Positions 18,169 to 27,518 of a stretch of 64,000 nucleotides of DNA are shown here, piece after piece. Position 1 is the stretch's first letter, and every line of letters starts with the position of its first letter. The stretch is from assembly GCF_000166055.1 (NCBI RefSeq), contig NC_014664.1, positions 1,017,927-1,081,926 on the forward strand, in the 5' to 3' direction. A program made the position numbers and the translations under genes. The notes beneath the pieces were generated by a model. It was not told the origin of the DNA. It was given only the letters and a program-made list of their open reading frames with translations, and did not search any database. This DNA comes from Rhodomicrobium vannielii ATCC 17100 (GTDB lineage: Bacteria; Pseudomonadota; Alphaproteobacteria; Rhizobiales; Rhodomicrobiaceae).

Positions 18169-18822
18169 ATGGCGGAGGCTCAGCTTACAATTAGCAACAA
18201 GAACTACTCCTCGTGGTCGCTCCGGGGCTGGCTCCTCTGCAAGCTCGCCGGACTCGATTTCGAGGAAGTGGCCGTGCCGATCGATGACCCGTCGATGAGG
18301 GCGGAACTTCTGCTGCTTTCGCCGTCGTTTCTCGTGCCCTGCCTCTCGCACAATGGCATCAAGGTCTGGGACACGCTTTCAATCGCGGAATACCTCGCGG
18401 AGCTGAAGCCAAACTCGCCTGTTCTTCCCAAAGATGTGAAAAAGCGCGCGCATTGCCGCTCGGTGGCGGGCGAGATGCATTCCGGCTTCTACAATCTACG
18501 TTCGGCGCTGCCGATGAACCTCAGGGCACATTATCCCGGCTTCAAGGTGTTCCACGGCGCGCAAGCCGACATCGACCGCGTGGCCGCGATCTGGCGCGAA
18601 TGCCTCGCGGCCTATGGTGGCCCGTATCTGTTCGGAGAGCTTTCGCTCGCGGATGCGATGTATGCGCCTGTGGCGACGCGCTTTCTGACCTACGACGTGA
18701 CGCTCGACCCGGTGTCGGCGGATTACTGCCGCTCGATCATGGTCTGGCCCGCGATGGAAGAATGGATCGCGGGGGCGAAGGCGGAGCCGGAAGAGTTCGA
18801 GGAACTCGACGTCGAGTTCTGA
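18169..18822 (+). CDS. Glutathione S-transferase family protein
   Basis: A 217-residue GST. The N-terminal thioredoxin-like domain starts with NYSSWSLRGW, where a Ser in SSWS is the likely glutathione-activating residue. The helical domain begins near residue 85. Similar proteins from proteobacteria are annotated only as GST family and may act on reactive electrophiles. The start at 18169 has GAAGG 9 nt upstream. The gene is monocistronic and faces away from phaZ. Confidence 0.85.
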   Translation: MAEAQLTISNKNYSSWSLRGWLLCKLAGLDFEEVAVPIDDPSMRAELLLLSPSFLVPCLSHNGIKVWDTLSIAEYLAELKPNSPVLPKDVKKRAHCRSVAGEMHSGFYNLRSALPMNLRAHYPGFKVFHGAQADIDRVAAIWRECLAAYGGPYLFGELSLADAMYAPVATRFLTYDVTLDPVSADYCRSIMVWPAMEEWIAGAKAEPEEFEELDVEF

Positions 18823-18930
18823 GACAGAGTGTCGGTGCGTGTCGCGGGGCTTACCCGAGGCACGCGTCGGCCTGACCGCCTGTTGCGCCCCTTACGACCG
18901 ACCACATCGCGCGGCAGTCATCGCCGCGCC

Positions 18931-19398
18931 TCAGCTCGTGCAGTCGCGCCCCTGAAGCGCCCAAAGCTGTATGTCGCGCTTCACCTTGGTGCTGAGTTCG
19001 GTCGACATCGCATAGTTGCGCGTCACGATCAGCGTGTTGTCGTTGTATTTGTGGAACTGGATTTCGAAGAGTGGCGGACCGTCGCCCGGCTCGAACAGCT
19101 TGACGTTCGGGTATCCTTCCGGGCTTTGTGCGTCTTCGCCGGGATAGCGTTCGCCCGCTTCGTAGCGATAGCCGGCAAGCGTTTCACCCGTGCCGAACCA
19201 GCACAGTTTCATCTTCTCGACGAAAGTTTGCAGCACCTGCGGAGGCGGGCCGAAGGAAAGCCGCTGCGGCTCCGATCCGATCAGGCTGTCAACGGCGGGG
19301 TCTTTCCGCGCGCAACCCTGAGGGATAAAAGCCAAAGCAGCCAGAAGCGTAATGCGAAGCCACAAACCAGCCCCCTGACAAGAAATCCTCTGTGCCAT
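18931..19398 (-). CDS. Putative secreted protein or lipoprotein of unknown function
   Basis: A 155-residue protein with an N-terminal hydrophobic segment (LWLRITLLAALAFIPQGC) ending in Cys29. The cysteine suggests a lipoprotein, but the lipobox PQGC is atypical because the -3 position is Pro, so an ordinary signal peptide is also possible. The mature part contains two more cysteines (KLCWFG and the C-terminal RDCTS), which could form a disulfide. I do not recognise a family. The neighbour gmk is on the same strand, upstream. Confidence 0.6.
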   Translation of the reverse strand: MAQRISCQGAGLWLRITLLAALAFIPQGCARKDPAVDSLIGSEPQRLSFGPPPQVLQTFVEKMKLCWFGTGETLAGYRYEAGERYPGEDAQSPEGYPNVKLFEPGDGPPLFEIQFHKYNDNTLIVTRNYAMSTELSTKVKRDIQLWALQGRDCTS

Positions 19399-19512
19399 TG
19401 GGCTTGTTCATGGCGAAACTTAGGCTCACGCCGGGTTTGCCGCACCGCCGCACAGATTTATGGCCGAGGGTGCTCGGCGATGGCGTTTCGGCGCGAATAA
19501 CCGCCGCGAAGC

Positions 19513-20169
19513 TCAACGCGTGCGCGATGGCGGCGCGAGATGCGCGATCAACGTCCTCAGCCCAACCTGCCGATGCCGCCTGTGGCGCTCGGCGGTGACG
19601 ATGCCCTTGAGGACGGCGAGGCTGTCCTCCACGTTGCGATTCACAAGCACATAGTCGTAATCGCCCCAATGCGAAATTTCCGCCTCCGCACCTTCAAGAC
19701 GCGCCTCGATCACGTGCTCCGGGTCGGTGCCGCGAGAATAGATACGCCGGGAAAGCTCTTCGCCGGACGGCGGGAGGATGAAAACACGCACGGCGTCTTC
19801 CGGCAGAAGCGCCGCGATCGATGACGCGCCCTGCCAATCGACATCGAAGAGCATGTCCCGGCCTTCCGCCAGCGCGGCCTTGACTGGCTCGGCGGGCGTT
19901 CCGTAGAAATTGCCGAAGACTTCGGCCCATTCGAGAAGCTCGCCCGCATCGCGCATGGCCTCGAAGCGGTCGCGCGTGACGAAGTAATAGTCGACGCCAT
20001 CCGCCTCCTGCGCGCGCGAGGGACGCGTTGTCACGGACACGGAATGCCCGAGCGACGCATCGGACGCCAGGAGAAGCCGCGCAAGCGTGGTTTTTCCCGC
20101 GCCGGACGGCGAGGAGAGGATGAGACAAAGGCCGCGCCGGTCAGGCGTCGCAATCGGATCGCTGCTCAC
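19513..20169 (-). CDS. gmk: Guanylate kinase
   Basis: Converts GMP to GDP with ATP. The predicted protein has 218 residues. The P-loop SSPSGAGKTT lies near residue 20. It is followed by the GMP-binding segment SVSVTTRPSRAQEADGVDYYFV and by VDWQGASSI. The start is the GTG at 20169, with GGAAAG 5 nt upstream; a TTG at 20193 would add eight residues. In many relatives yicC precedes gmk, but here mltG is the nearest upstream gene. Confidence 0.95.
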   Translation of the reverse strand: MSSDPIATPDRRGLCLILSSPSGAGKTTLARLLLASDASLGHSVSVTTRPSRAQEADGVDYYFVTRDRFEAMRDAGELLEWAEVFGNFYGTPAEPVKAALAEGRDMLFDVDWQGASSIAALLPEDAVRVFILPPSGEELSRRIYSRGTDPEHVIEARLEGAEAEISHWGDYDYVLVNRNVEDSLAVLKGIVTAERHRRHRQVGLRTLIAHLAPPSRTR

Positions 20170-20512
20170 GTTGAACTTTCCAAAGAAACACAAGACCGAT
20201 TTAGATTGTGTTCGACCTTTTTGGAAGCGGAACGTTCAGATTCGCGGAAGAAAGCCGATAGCCGCGCCGCGTTTTTGGGAGCCGTTCGCGCTTCCTGAGC
20301 GGCAAATAGATTCTGGCATGCGCTTCTAACGCCGCCCCGGTCCACTTCATTCAGGCGGCGACTCCTGCGTCGCCGGACAATCGCCCAAACGCCGCTTCTC
20401 CCGAGGCACAAGCGACAGATGCCGAACGAGTTCCGGTGATATGCCGCACCTTGGCACGTTTGGTGCTCGTTCGATGCCTCCGAAGCAGCCCGACGCGCGG
20501 GCGTGCAACGCG
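20170..20512. other. Intergenic stretch between mltG and gmk
   Basis: In many alphaproteobacteria yicC occupies this position. Here no frame resembles YicC. A minus-strand frame (20166-20411) lacks a ribosome site and recognisable motifs, so I do not call it. Confidence 0.5.
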
Positions 20513-21757
20513 TTACCGATGCGGATTGCGCTGGGGAAGCGGGATGTCGACGGCTTGCAGCTTGTCGAGCGCGACCGCATCCGCCGCTGGGTCCGCCGCC
20601 CTTTCCTCGCGCTGGTTGCGCTCGATCGCCCGCCAGCGCGCGACGTTCTTCTGGTGATCGCTATAACTCTCTGCGAACACATGCGCGCCCGTGCCATCGG
20701 CGACGAAGAACAGATCGGAGCTCCTTGCGGGCTTCAGAACGGCCTCGATGGCGGCGCGGCCGGGATTGGCGATCGGCGTCGGCGGCAGGCCCGCATTGCG
20801 GTAGGTATTGTACGGGTTCGTCTCGTCCTCGACTTCGCTCCTGAGGATCGGGCGGCCGAGCGTGCCCTTGCCGCCACTGGCACCGTAAATGATGGTCGGG
20901 TCGGCTTCGAGACGCATGCGCTTCTTGAGCCGGTTGAGATAAACTGCGGCCACGCGCGGTCGCTCGTCGGCGCGGCTTGCTTCCTTCTCCACGATGGCGG
21001 CGAGGTTGATGACCTGCTCCGGCGTCGTCAGCGCGAGATCGCGCGAGCGCGTCGCCCAAAGCCCCTCAATGAATTTCTTCTGTTCGCCCTGCATACGCCG
21101 GATCAATTCGTCGCGCGAGGTGCCGCGCGCGAAACGGTAGGTGTCGGGGAGCAGACTGCCTTCGGGCGGAATTTCGAGAATATCGCCGACGAGATCCGGG
21201 TTCGCCTTCAGCCGCTCGATTACCTGCCAACTCGTCAGCCCTTCCGGAACCGAGACGCTGTAGAGAATCGATTTGCCCTCGACGAGCGTATCGAGCACGT
21301 CGCGCAGGCTGGCCTCGGCCTTGATGTTGTATTCACCCGCCTTGATCTTGTCGTGAACCTTGAAGTAGCGGGCAGCGATGAAGAAGGTCCAGCGGTCGTT
21401 GATGATGCCTTCCTGTTCGAGGCGGCGGGCGATGGCGCTGACGCCCTCCCCGCGCGGCACCACGAACACCGTCGGATAGGCGAGCGGGCCCGGTTTGTCG
21501 AACTGGAGGCGAACGACATAGGACGTCGCCCCGACGGCTATCAGCAGCACGAGGAGAAACGTCAGAAGGCGGTTCAGGAATACAACGATGGGGTTTTGAC
21601 GGCGTCCCCGGCTGCCTTCGGGCGGCTCGGGCGCGCGCTCGGGTTCAAGCGCTTCGGACGGGCTTCGCGGCAAAACGGAATAGTCTCGCTGACCGCGATA
21701 AGCGGCATTCTTCGAGTAGCGGCTGTTTCCATTTGCGTTGTAATAATCGCCCGGCAT
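20513..21757 (-). CDS. mltG: Endolytic murein transglycosylase MltG
   Basis: An inner-membrane lytic transglycosylase that cuts nascent glycan strands and sets their length. The 414-residue protein has a cytosolic Pro/Arg-rich tail, one transmembrane helix at about 56-80 (LLTFLLVLLIAVGATSYVV), a LysM-like segment and the YceG domain. The catalytic glutamate lies in LAAIVEKEASR, and the family segments GSLLPDTYRFARG and RMRLEADPTIIYGA are intact. The gene follows fabF in a conserved order. The tail after about residue 380 is low-complexity. Confidence 0.93.
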   Translation of the reverse strand: MPGDYYNANGNSRYSKNAAYRGQRDYSVLPRSPSEALEPERAPEPPEGSRGRRQNPIVVFLNRLLTFLLVLLIAVGATSYVVRLQFDKPGPLAYPTVFVVPRGEGVSAIARRLEQEGIINDRWTFFIAARYFKVHDKIKAGEYNIKAEASLRDVLDTLVEGKSILYSVSVPEGLTSWQVIERLKANPDLVGDILEIPPEGSLLPDTYRFARGTSRDELIRRMQGEQKKFIEGLWATRSRDLALTTPEQVINLAAIVEKEASRADERPRVAAVYLNRLKKRMRLEADPTIIYGASGGKGTLGRPILRSEVEDETNPYNTYRNAGLPPTPIANPGRAAIEAVLKPARSSDLFFVADGTGAHVFAESYSDHQKNVARWRAIERNQREERAADPAADAVALDKLQAVDIPLPQRNPHR

Positions 21758-21915
21758 TTGATCAGACTACTCAGTGACCCCGATGGATTATTCAGCAATG
21801 TATTATGGCGAAAGAGTGTGGAGCCTTCCTCAACGACGTTAAACAGGAGCGATAAGCGAGGATAACGCGCGATCAGGGGCGGCGGGGCGCTGGTGCGCCA
21901 CCGACCGCAGCCGCG

Positions 21916-23172
21916 TCAGGCGACGCGGCGTAGAATGAGGCTCGCGTTGGTGCCGCCGAACCCGAAGGAATTCGACAACACCGTATCGATGCGCTTTTCC
22001 TTCGCCTTGTGCGGCACGAGGTCGAGCGCCGTCTCGACCGACGGATTGTCGAGATTGATCGTCGGCGGGCAAACCTGATCGCGGATCGCCAACGCCGAGA
22101 AGATCGCTTCGACGGCACCGGCCGCGCCAAGCAAATGCCCCGTCATCGATTTGGTCGAGGACATGGCGCTGTTGGCGGCGTGGCTGCCGAGCAGACGCTC
22201 CACAGCGCCGAGCTCGATCCCGTCCGCCATCGTGGATGTGCCGTGGGCGTTGATATAATCGATGTCGGAAGCCGCGATTCCGGCGCGCTTGATCGCCGCC
22301 GTCATGCAGCGGAATGCGCCGTCGCCATCCTCCGACGGTGCCGTGATGTGGTAGGCGTCGCCGGACAGGCCGTAGCCGATGACTTCGGCATAGATCTTCG
22401 CGCCGCGCGCCTTGGCGTGCTCATATTCCTCAAGGACGACGACGCCCGCGCCCTCGCCCATCACGAAGCCGTCGCGATCCTTGTCGTAGGGGCGCGAAGC
22501 GCGTTCCGGGTCGTTGTTGAAATCTGTGGCGAGCGCCTTGCAGGCGGCGAAGCCCGCGAGCGCGAGACGGCACAGCGGGCTCTCGGTTCCGCCAGCGACC
22601 ATGACGTCGGCATCGCCGAACGCGATGAGTCGCGAGGCATCGCCGATAGCGTGCGCGCCAGTCGAACAGGCCGTGACCACGGCGTGGTTCGGTCCCTTGA
22701 GGCCATGTTTGATGGAAACGTAGCCGGACGCCAGATTGATGAGGCGGCCCGGAATGAAGAACGGACTGACGCGACGCGGACCCTTGTCGCGAATCACGTT
22801 CGACGCGACTTCAATGCCCTGCAGGCCTCCGATACCGGAGCCGATAAGGACGCCCGTGCTGTTCTGCTCTTCGTCGGTCTTCGGCGCCCAGCCAGCATCG
22901 GCTAGCGCCTGATCGGCTGCGGAGATGGCGAAGACGATGAAATCGTCAACCTTCCGCTGCTCTTTCGGCTCCATCCAGTCATCCGGGTTGAACTCCCCGG
23001 CGCCTGTTCCGCGCGGAATGAAACAGCCGATCTGGCAAGCGAGGTCTGAAACCTCGAAGTCGGTGACCCGGCGCGCTCCGCTCTTGCCAGCGAGGATATT
23101 GGACCAGACGGTGTCCGCTCCGGTGCCCAGTGGCGTAACCAGCCCGATGCCAGTGATAACGACCCGCCGCAT
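21916..23172 (-). CDS. fabF: 3-oxoacyl-ACP synthase II
   Basis: Condenses malonyl-ACP with growing acyl-ACP in type II fatty-acid synthesis. The 418-residue protein carries the catalytic triad: Cys169 in VVTACSTGAHAIGDA, one His in NAHGTSTMADG and the second in SMTGHLLGAAG. Length is standard. GGAGGG lies about 6 nt before the ATG. It follows acpP and is separated from it by a 122-bp spacer containing a strong stem-loop (23223-23266). Confidence 0.96.
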   Translation of the reverse strand: MRRVVITGIGLVTPLGTGADTVWSNILAGKSGARRVTDFEVSDLACQIGCFIPRGTGAGEFNPDDWMEPKEQRKVDDFIVFAISAADQALADAGWAPKTDEEQNSTGVLIGSGIGGLQGIEVASNVIRDKGPRRVSPFFIPGRLINLASGYVSIKHGLKGPNHAVVTACSTGAHAIGDASRLIAFGDADVMVAGGTESPLCRLALAGFAACKALATDFNNDPERASRPYDKDRDGFVMGEGAGVVVLEEYEHAKARGAKIYAEVIGYGLSGDAYHITAPSEDGDGAFRCMTAAIKRAGIAASDIDYINAHGTSTMADGIELGAVERLLGSHAANSAMSSTKSMTGHLLGAAGAVEAIFSALAIRDQVCPPTINLDNPSVETALDLVPHKAKEKRIDTVLSNSFGFGGTNASLILRRVA

Positions 23173-23222
23173 CTTGCCCTCCGAATACTACTGATCAAGG
23201 CTGCCGCGCAGTGAGCCGTGCT

Positions 23223-23266
23223 CACCGTCGAACGGCGGGAGGCAAAGAACCTCCGCCGCGACGGTG
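23223..23266 (-). other. Intercistronic stem-loop between acpP and fabF
   Basis: An 8-bp perfect outer stem (CACCGTCG / CGACGGTG) encloses an AA bulge and a second 9-bp stem (CGGCGG-G-AGG / CCTCCGCCG, one bulged G) with a 7-nt loop. No T tract follows. Such elements often stabilise or partly terminate transcripts. Confidence 0.6.
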
Positions 23267-23294
23267 GACGTTATGCGCTGCTCTCGCGAGCCGC

Positions 23295-23537
23295 TTAAGC
23301 CTTCGTGGAATGGCTTTCCAGGAAGCGAATCGCGTCGCCGACGGTCTGAATCGTCTCAGCGGCGTCGTCCGGGATTTCCACGCCGAACTCTTCCTCGAAT
23401 GCCATCACGAGTTCCACCGTGTCCAAGCTGTCCGCGCCCAGATCGTCGATGAAGCTGGCATTTTCAGTGACCTTGTCGGCTTCGACGCCAAGATGTTCGA
23501 TGACGATTTTTTTAACGCGGTCCGAGATATCGCTCAT
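23295..23537 (-). CDS. acpP: Acyl carrier protein
   Basis: The 80-residue carrier of growing acyl chains. The phosphopantetheine attachment site is Ser37 in [20 protein letters not shown]. Strong acidity and length are typical. The start at 23537 has GAGGA about 6 nt upstream; a longer in-frame ATG at 23558 adds seven residues not seen in ACPs. It lies between fabG and fabF, the usual order. Confidence 0.97.
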   Translation of the reverse strand: MSDISDRVKKIVIEHLGVEADKVTENASFIDDLGADSLDTVELVMAFEEEFGVEIPDDAAETIQTVGDAIRFLESHSTKA

Positions 23538-23766
23538 TTTTTCCTCACGGTTCCCCAAGTGATCAAGCGCCTAACTTTACTTCGATTAAGCACAGAAGCT
23601 TTCTATTCCGCAACACATCGGACTTCGACTGCACCCGGGCGCGATGTGGCTGGTAGCATTGAAGCTTTGGAGGGGGAAGCCCTTTTTTGGGGCATCGCCA
23701 CCCTCTTTCCACCTTATCTTCAACTTGCGCGCCTGGAAGTTTTCCGTCCGGGTGACAGGCATGGTC

Positions 23767-24513
23767 TCAGACCATCACCATACCACCGTTTATGTGGAGC
23801 GTTTCTCCGGTAATATAGCGGGCTTCCCCGCTTGCCAGAAAGACGACAGCTGCGGCGATGTCCTCCGGCTTGCCAAACACGCCGGCAGGGATCGTGGCGG
23901 CAATCGCCTCCGTCTGTTTTTCATTCAGCGCGTGCGTCATCGGCGTCTCGATGAAGCCCGGCGCGATGCAATTGGCGGTAATGTTGCGCGAAGCGACCTC
24001 GCGCGCGAGCGACTTCGTCATGCCGACGAGGCCCGCCTTGGACGCTGCGTAATTCCCCTGCCCCGGATTGCCGATCACACCCGATATGGACGCGATGTTG
24101 ACGATGCGGCCGTAGCGCTTCTTCATCATGTTGCGCAGCGCCGCCCGGCAGAGAATGAAGGAAGACGTGAGATTGACGGCGATGACGTCGTCCCACTCAT
24201 CGTCCTTCATGCGCATGAACAAATTGTCTTTGGTGATGCCCGCGTTGTTCACGAGAATGTCGAGCTGGCCCATCGCGGCTTCGGCCTGACCGACAAGCGC
24301 GGCCACCTGCGCGCGGTCCTTGAGATCGCACGGGAGCACATGCACGCGGCTACCGATCCGGCCCGCGACTTCGTCGAGCTTTTCGCGGCGCGTGCCCGAT
24401 AGCGCAACCGTCGCACCCTGCGCATGCAGCGCGACTGCGACCGCTTCGCCGATGCCGCCTGACGCGCCGGTGACGAGCGCGGATTTCCCAGTCAAATCGA
24501 ACATAGAGGCCAT
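23767..24513 (-). CDS. fabG: 3-oxoacyl-ACP reductase
   Basis: An NADPH-dependent SDR that reduces 3-oxoacyl-ACP. The 248-residue protein has the cofactor loop LVTGASGGIGEA, the NNAGIT motif, catalytic YAASKAG and the C-terminal ARYITGETLHINGGM. It starts 13 bp after fabD. Two in-frame ATGs (24513 and 24504) are possible; the first is used here. Context in the fab cluster separates it from generic SDRs. Confidence 0.95.
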   Translation of the reverse strand: MASMFDLTGKSALVTGASGGIGEAVAVALHAQGATVALSGTRREKLDEVAGRIGSRVHVLPCDLKDRAQVAALVGQAEAAMGQLDILVNNAGITKDNLFMRMKDDEWDDVIAVNLTSSFILCRAALRNMMKKRYGRIVNIASISGVIGNPGQGNYAASKAGLVGMTKSLAREVASRNITANCIAPGFIETPMTHALNEKQTEAIAATIPAGVFGKPEDIAAAVVFLASGEARYITGETLHINGGMVMV

Positions 24514-24526
24514 TCCCGCTTTGCCG

Positions 24527-25483
24527 TCAGCCTTCGCCGCGCGCCTTCAACCAGTCGCCGAAAGACTTGATGTCGTCTGCCGTGCCCACAGAGCGGGCGT
24601 CCGCTTCGCTGCGGATACGCTTCGCAAGTCCGGTCAGAACCTTGCCGGCGCCAACCTCGAATAACGTGGCGACGCCATGGTCGACCATGTACGCCACCGA
24701 TTCGCGCCAGCGTACAACGCCTGTGACCTGCTCGACCAGTAGCGATCTTATCAGAGATGGATCGGAAACGGGAGCCGCCGTGACGTTGGTCACAACGGGC
24801 ACCTCGGGAATTTTGAGATCGAGTGCCGCGAGCGCGGTCGCCATGCGTTCGGCGGCGGGGCTCATCAGCGCGCAATGGAAAGGTGCACTCACCGGCAACG
24901 GCACGGCGCGACGAATGCCATATTCGGGCGCGAGCTTCGCCGCGCGATCCATGGCCGCCTTGGAGCCGGAAATGACGATCTGGCCGGGTGCGTTGTCGTT
25001 CGCGACCTGCGCAACCTCGCCCTCGGCGGCTGCTGCGGCGAGCTTCTTCGCGGAGTCGATCTCCGCGCCGAGAAGCGCCAGCATCGCGCCCTGCCCTTGC
25101 GGCACGGCCTCCTGCATCGCTGTGCCACGCAACCTCAAAAGCCGCGCAGCGTCGGCGACGGAAAACACCCCGACGGCCGCGAGCGCCGAATATTCGCCGA
25201 GCGAATGACCGGCGACGTAGACCGGCTTGATCGCTTCCCAGCCATATTCGTTTTTGATGACGGCAAAAGCGGCGAGCGAAACCGCCATCAGCGCGGGTTG
25301 CGCGTTGAAGGTGAGCGTCAGCGTCGCCTCGGGGCCTTCCCACATGACTGCGGAAAGCTTTTCTCCGAGCGCTTCGTCGACTTCATCGAAGACGGCGCGG
25401 GCGACAGCGAAGTTCTGCGCCAGATTCTGGCCCATGCCGACAGTCTGACTGCCTTGGCCGGGAAATGTAAATGCGAAGGTCAT
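24527..25483 (-). CDS. fabD: Malonyl-CoA:ACP transacylase
   Basis: Loads malonyl groups onto ACP. The 318-residue protein begins MTFAFTFPGQGSQTVGMG; the nucleophilic Ser is in AGHSLGEYSALAA, and the catalytic His lies in VSAPFHCALMSPA. It is the first gene of the fabD-fabG-acpP-fabF run. The ribosome site is weak. The promoter must lie in the divergent region shared with rpsF. Confidence 0.96.
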   Translation of the reverse strand: MTFAFTFPGQGSQTVGMGQNLAQNFAVARAVFDEVDEALGEKLSAVMWEGPEATLTLTFNAQPALMAVSLAAFAVIKNEYGWEAIKPVYVAGHSLGEYSALAAVGVFSVADAARLLRLRGTAMQEAVPQGQGAMLALLGAEIDSAKKLAAAAAEGEVAQVANDNAPGQIVISGSKAAMDRAAKLAPEYGIRRAVPLPVSAPFHCALMSPAAERMATALAALDLKIPEVPVVTNVTAAPVSDPSLIRSLLVEQVTGVVRWRESVAYMVDHGVATLFEVGAGKVLTGLAKRIRSEADARSVGTADDIKSFGDWLKARGEG

Positions 25484-25917
25484 GCGGTTTTTCGCGTCGT
25501 CAATCGCGGGTAAAATTTTACGTGATCGAGGTTAGTTCGCTCACGTCTCGTGGCGCCAGAGACACGTTTCCAAGCAGGCTGTCAAGGGCGCACGATCAAC
25601 CGTCGCCGCGCCATTTTCGCGCCCGCGCAATGCCCGCAGGCGCGAAATGTCGAAGACAACGCCCGACAAGCAAAGGTGTTGCACCGCGCGCGCTTTCTCT
25701 TATAGTGCGCGCACCGTCCGGTTTGAGGCTGAACGGAACCGGGAGGCTATTCCCTGCTGAAACGCGCGCTTTTTTGCTCGTTTCGACGGTGTCCTCTTTC
25801 TAAGGTGGCTCTGCCGCCGTGGTTCCCGTGTCTCTGCTCTGCTTAAGATCCTTCTGGCCTTTCAAGGCTTGACGGGGGCTCTGCGCCGGACATTCGTTCA
25901 ACCAGGGAAAGGCCGTT
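25484..25917. other. Divergent intergenic region fabD / rpsF
   Basis: No gene is supported. It contains a sigma-70-like promoter for the ribosomal operon, listed separately, and leaves an rpsF leader of about 200 nt. Small hairpins such as the one near 25740-25756 are visible, but I cannot show that any is the S6:S18 autoregulatory site. Confidence 0.5.
25679..25706 (+). promoter_or_regulatory. Sigma-70-type promoter for rpsF-rpsR-rplI
   Basis: TTGCAC at 25679-25684 and TATAGT at 25701-25706 are separated by 16 bp. Both boxes match four or more consensus positions, and the spacing and position fit the ribosomal operon downstream. Confidence 0.6.
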
Positions 25918-26442
25918 ATGCCACTTTACGAGCATACCTTTCTTGCGCGTCAGGATGTCACGGCGCAGCAAGTGACTGGTCTTATGAACACCTACAAGGC
26001 CGTGATCGAAGAACACGGCGGCAAGGTGTCGAAGACCGAGTATTGGGGTCTGAAATCGACCGCCTACAAGATCAAGAAGAATCGTCGCGCGCATTACGCG
26101 TTCTTCAATATCGACGCGCCCCATCAGGCGGTGCTCGAGATGGAACGCCAGATGGGCATTTCGACCGACGTTCTGCGCTTCCTTACAGTGCGCGTCGAGG
26201 AACTCGACGAGAAGCCGTCCATCCAGATGCGCAAGCAGGACGAGCGCGACCGTGAACGCGGCGACCGCGATCGCGGCGGCGACCGTGGCCCGCGCGGCCC
26301 GCGTCGCGACTTCGGCGGCGGTGGCGGGTTCTCCCGTGACGGCGATCGCGGCGGATTTTCGCGCGATGGCGAAGGCGGTGGCCAGCGTTTCGGCGCCCGG
26401 CCCCCTCGGACTGAAACCGCTGCGCCGGGAGGTGACGAATGA
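25918..26442 (+). CDS. rpsF: 30S ribosomal protein S6 with Gly/Arg/Asp-rich extension
   Basis: The small-subunit protein that pairs with S18 on the platform. Residues 1-100 are a normal S6 fold ([19 protein letters not shown], then [20 protein letters not shown] and [10 protein letters not shown]). Residues about 110-174 are an extension rich in Asp, Arg and Gly, with repeats such as [11 protein letters not shown]. Alphaproteobacterial S6 proteins often have such tails, but this one is long: 174 residues in total against about 95-135 in most bacteria. AAAGG lies 6 nt before the ATG. Its stop overlaps the rpsR start by 4 bp. Confidence 0.96.
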   Translation: MPLYEHTFLARQDVTAQQVTGLMNTYKAVIEEHGGKVSKTEYWGLKSTAYKIKKNRRAHYAFFNIDAPHQAVLEMERQMGISTDVLRFLTVRVEELDEKPSIQMRKQDERDRERGDRDRGGDRGPRGPRRDFGGGGGFSRDGDRGGFSRDGEGGGQRFGARPPRTETAAPGGDE

Positions 26443-26690
26443 GCATGCAAGGAACGAGCGGCGGCGCGCGTCGCCCCTTTTACCGCCGTCGCAAGACCTG
26501 CCCCTTCTCGGGCGAGAATGCGCCGGTCATCGATTACAAGGACGTGCGGCTTCTTCAGCGCTTCGTTTCGGAGCGTGGCAAGATCGTGCCGAGCCGCATC
26601 ACCGCGGTGTCCGCGAAGAAGCAGCGCGAGCTGGCCAAGGCCATCAAGCGCGCGCGCTTTCTCGGCCTGCTCCCCTACGTGCTGAGATAG
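26439..26690 (+). CDS. rpsR: 30S ribosomal protein S18
   Basis: An 83-residue ribosomal protein with the family core [20 protein letters not shown] and the basic C-terminal segment [15 protein letters not shown]. It starts inside the rpsF stop (ATGA, 4 bp overlap), with GGGAGGTG 4-5 nt upstream. The overlap supports coupled production of the S6-S18 pair. Confidence 0.97.
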   Translation: MSMQGTSGGARRPFYRRRKTCPFSGENAPVIDYKDVRLLQRFVSERGKIVPSRITAVSAKKQRELAKAIKRARFLGLLPYVLR

Positions 26691-26702
26691 GAGCGAGGCG
26701 AC

Positions 26703-27281
26703 ATGCAAGTTGTTCTTCTTCAGCGCATCGGCCGCCTCGGCCAGATGGGCGATGTCGTAAAGGTGCGCCCGGGTTTCGCGCGCAACTTCCTGCTCCCGCA
26801 GGGCAAGGCGCTCCGCGCCACGAAAGAAAATCTCGTTCGCTTCGAAAAGGAGCGCGCGCAGCTTGAGGCCCACAACCTCGAACGCAAGCAGGAAGCCGAG
26901 GCCGTCTCGAAGAAGCTCGACGGTCAGCGCGTCATGGTGATCCGGCAGGCCGGCGATTCGGGCCAGCTCTACGGTTCGGTGTCGACGCGTGACATTTCCG
27001 ACGCCGTGACCGCCAGCGGTTTCACCGTGGACCGCGGTCAGGTGCTTCTCGACCATCCGATCAAGACGCTCGGCATCCACGATGTCCGCGTCAGCCTCCA
27101 CCCGGAGGTGTCGGTGCGGGTTTCCGTCAACGTGGCTCGTACGGAAGAAGAAGCCCTGCGTCAGGCGAAGGGCGAGGACGTGCTGCACGAGCGTGACGAA
27201 TATGCCGCAGATTACGCTGCCGAGCAGGCGGCCATCGCGGCGGAGACGCTGTTCGAGGGCGAGGAAGCCGTCGAAGAGTAG
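26703..27281 (+). CDS. rplI: 50S ribosomal protein L9
   Basis: A 192-residue L9. The N-terminal rRNA-binding domain has [20 protein letters not shown], the connecting long helix spans about 50-75, and the C-terminal domain has [15 protein letters not shown] and [15 protein letters not shown]. An acidic tail after about residue 150 extends beyond the usual 150-residue form. It is the last gene of rpsF-rpsR-rplI and is followed by a strong terminator. Confidence 0.96.
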   Translation: MQVVLLQRIGRLGQMGDVVKVRPGFARNFLLPQGKALRATKENLVRFEKERAQLEAHNLERKQEAEAVSKKLDGQRVMVIRQAGDSGQLYGSVSTRDISDAVTASGFTVDRGQVLLDHPIKTLGIHDVRVSLHPEVSVRVSVNVARTEEEALRQAKGEDVLHERDEYAADYAAEQAAIAAETLFEGEEAVEE

Positions 27282-27307
27282 TTGCGCAACAATTGTTATC
27301 CTATCTG

Positions 27308-27339
27308 AAGGCGCAAGATCGTTTCTTGCGCCTTTTTTT
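27308..27339 (+). terminator. Rho-independent terminator of the rpsF operon
   Basis: GGCGCAAGA and TCTTGCGCC form a perfect 9-bp stem with a 5-nt loop. An AA/TT extension and a run of seven T residues follow, 27 bp after the rplI stop. Confidence 0.95.
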
Positions 27340-27518
27340 ATTTTGCATGCATTCCATTGCTCATTGCGTTTCCCGCATGGCAGCATCCCAGAATCGCGAA
27401 TTCTCCAGAAGTATAGTTGATCCGACTTTTGTCTAAGCCTAGCGTTCCCGAGCTGGCCCTGCGCCGTTCGACGCCCGGCCTGAAGCTATCACGAAAAAAC
27501 AGCAAAGAAGGTGTGGCC

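Noticed and set aside
20166-20411. Minus-strand frame between mltG and gmk as a remnant of yicC
   Set aside because: No segment resembles YicC, and there is no ribosome site.
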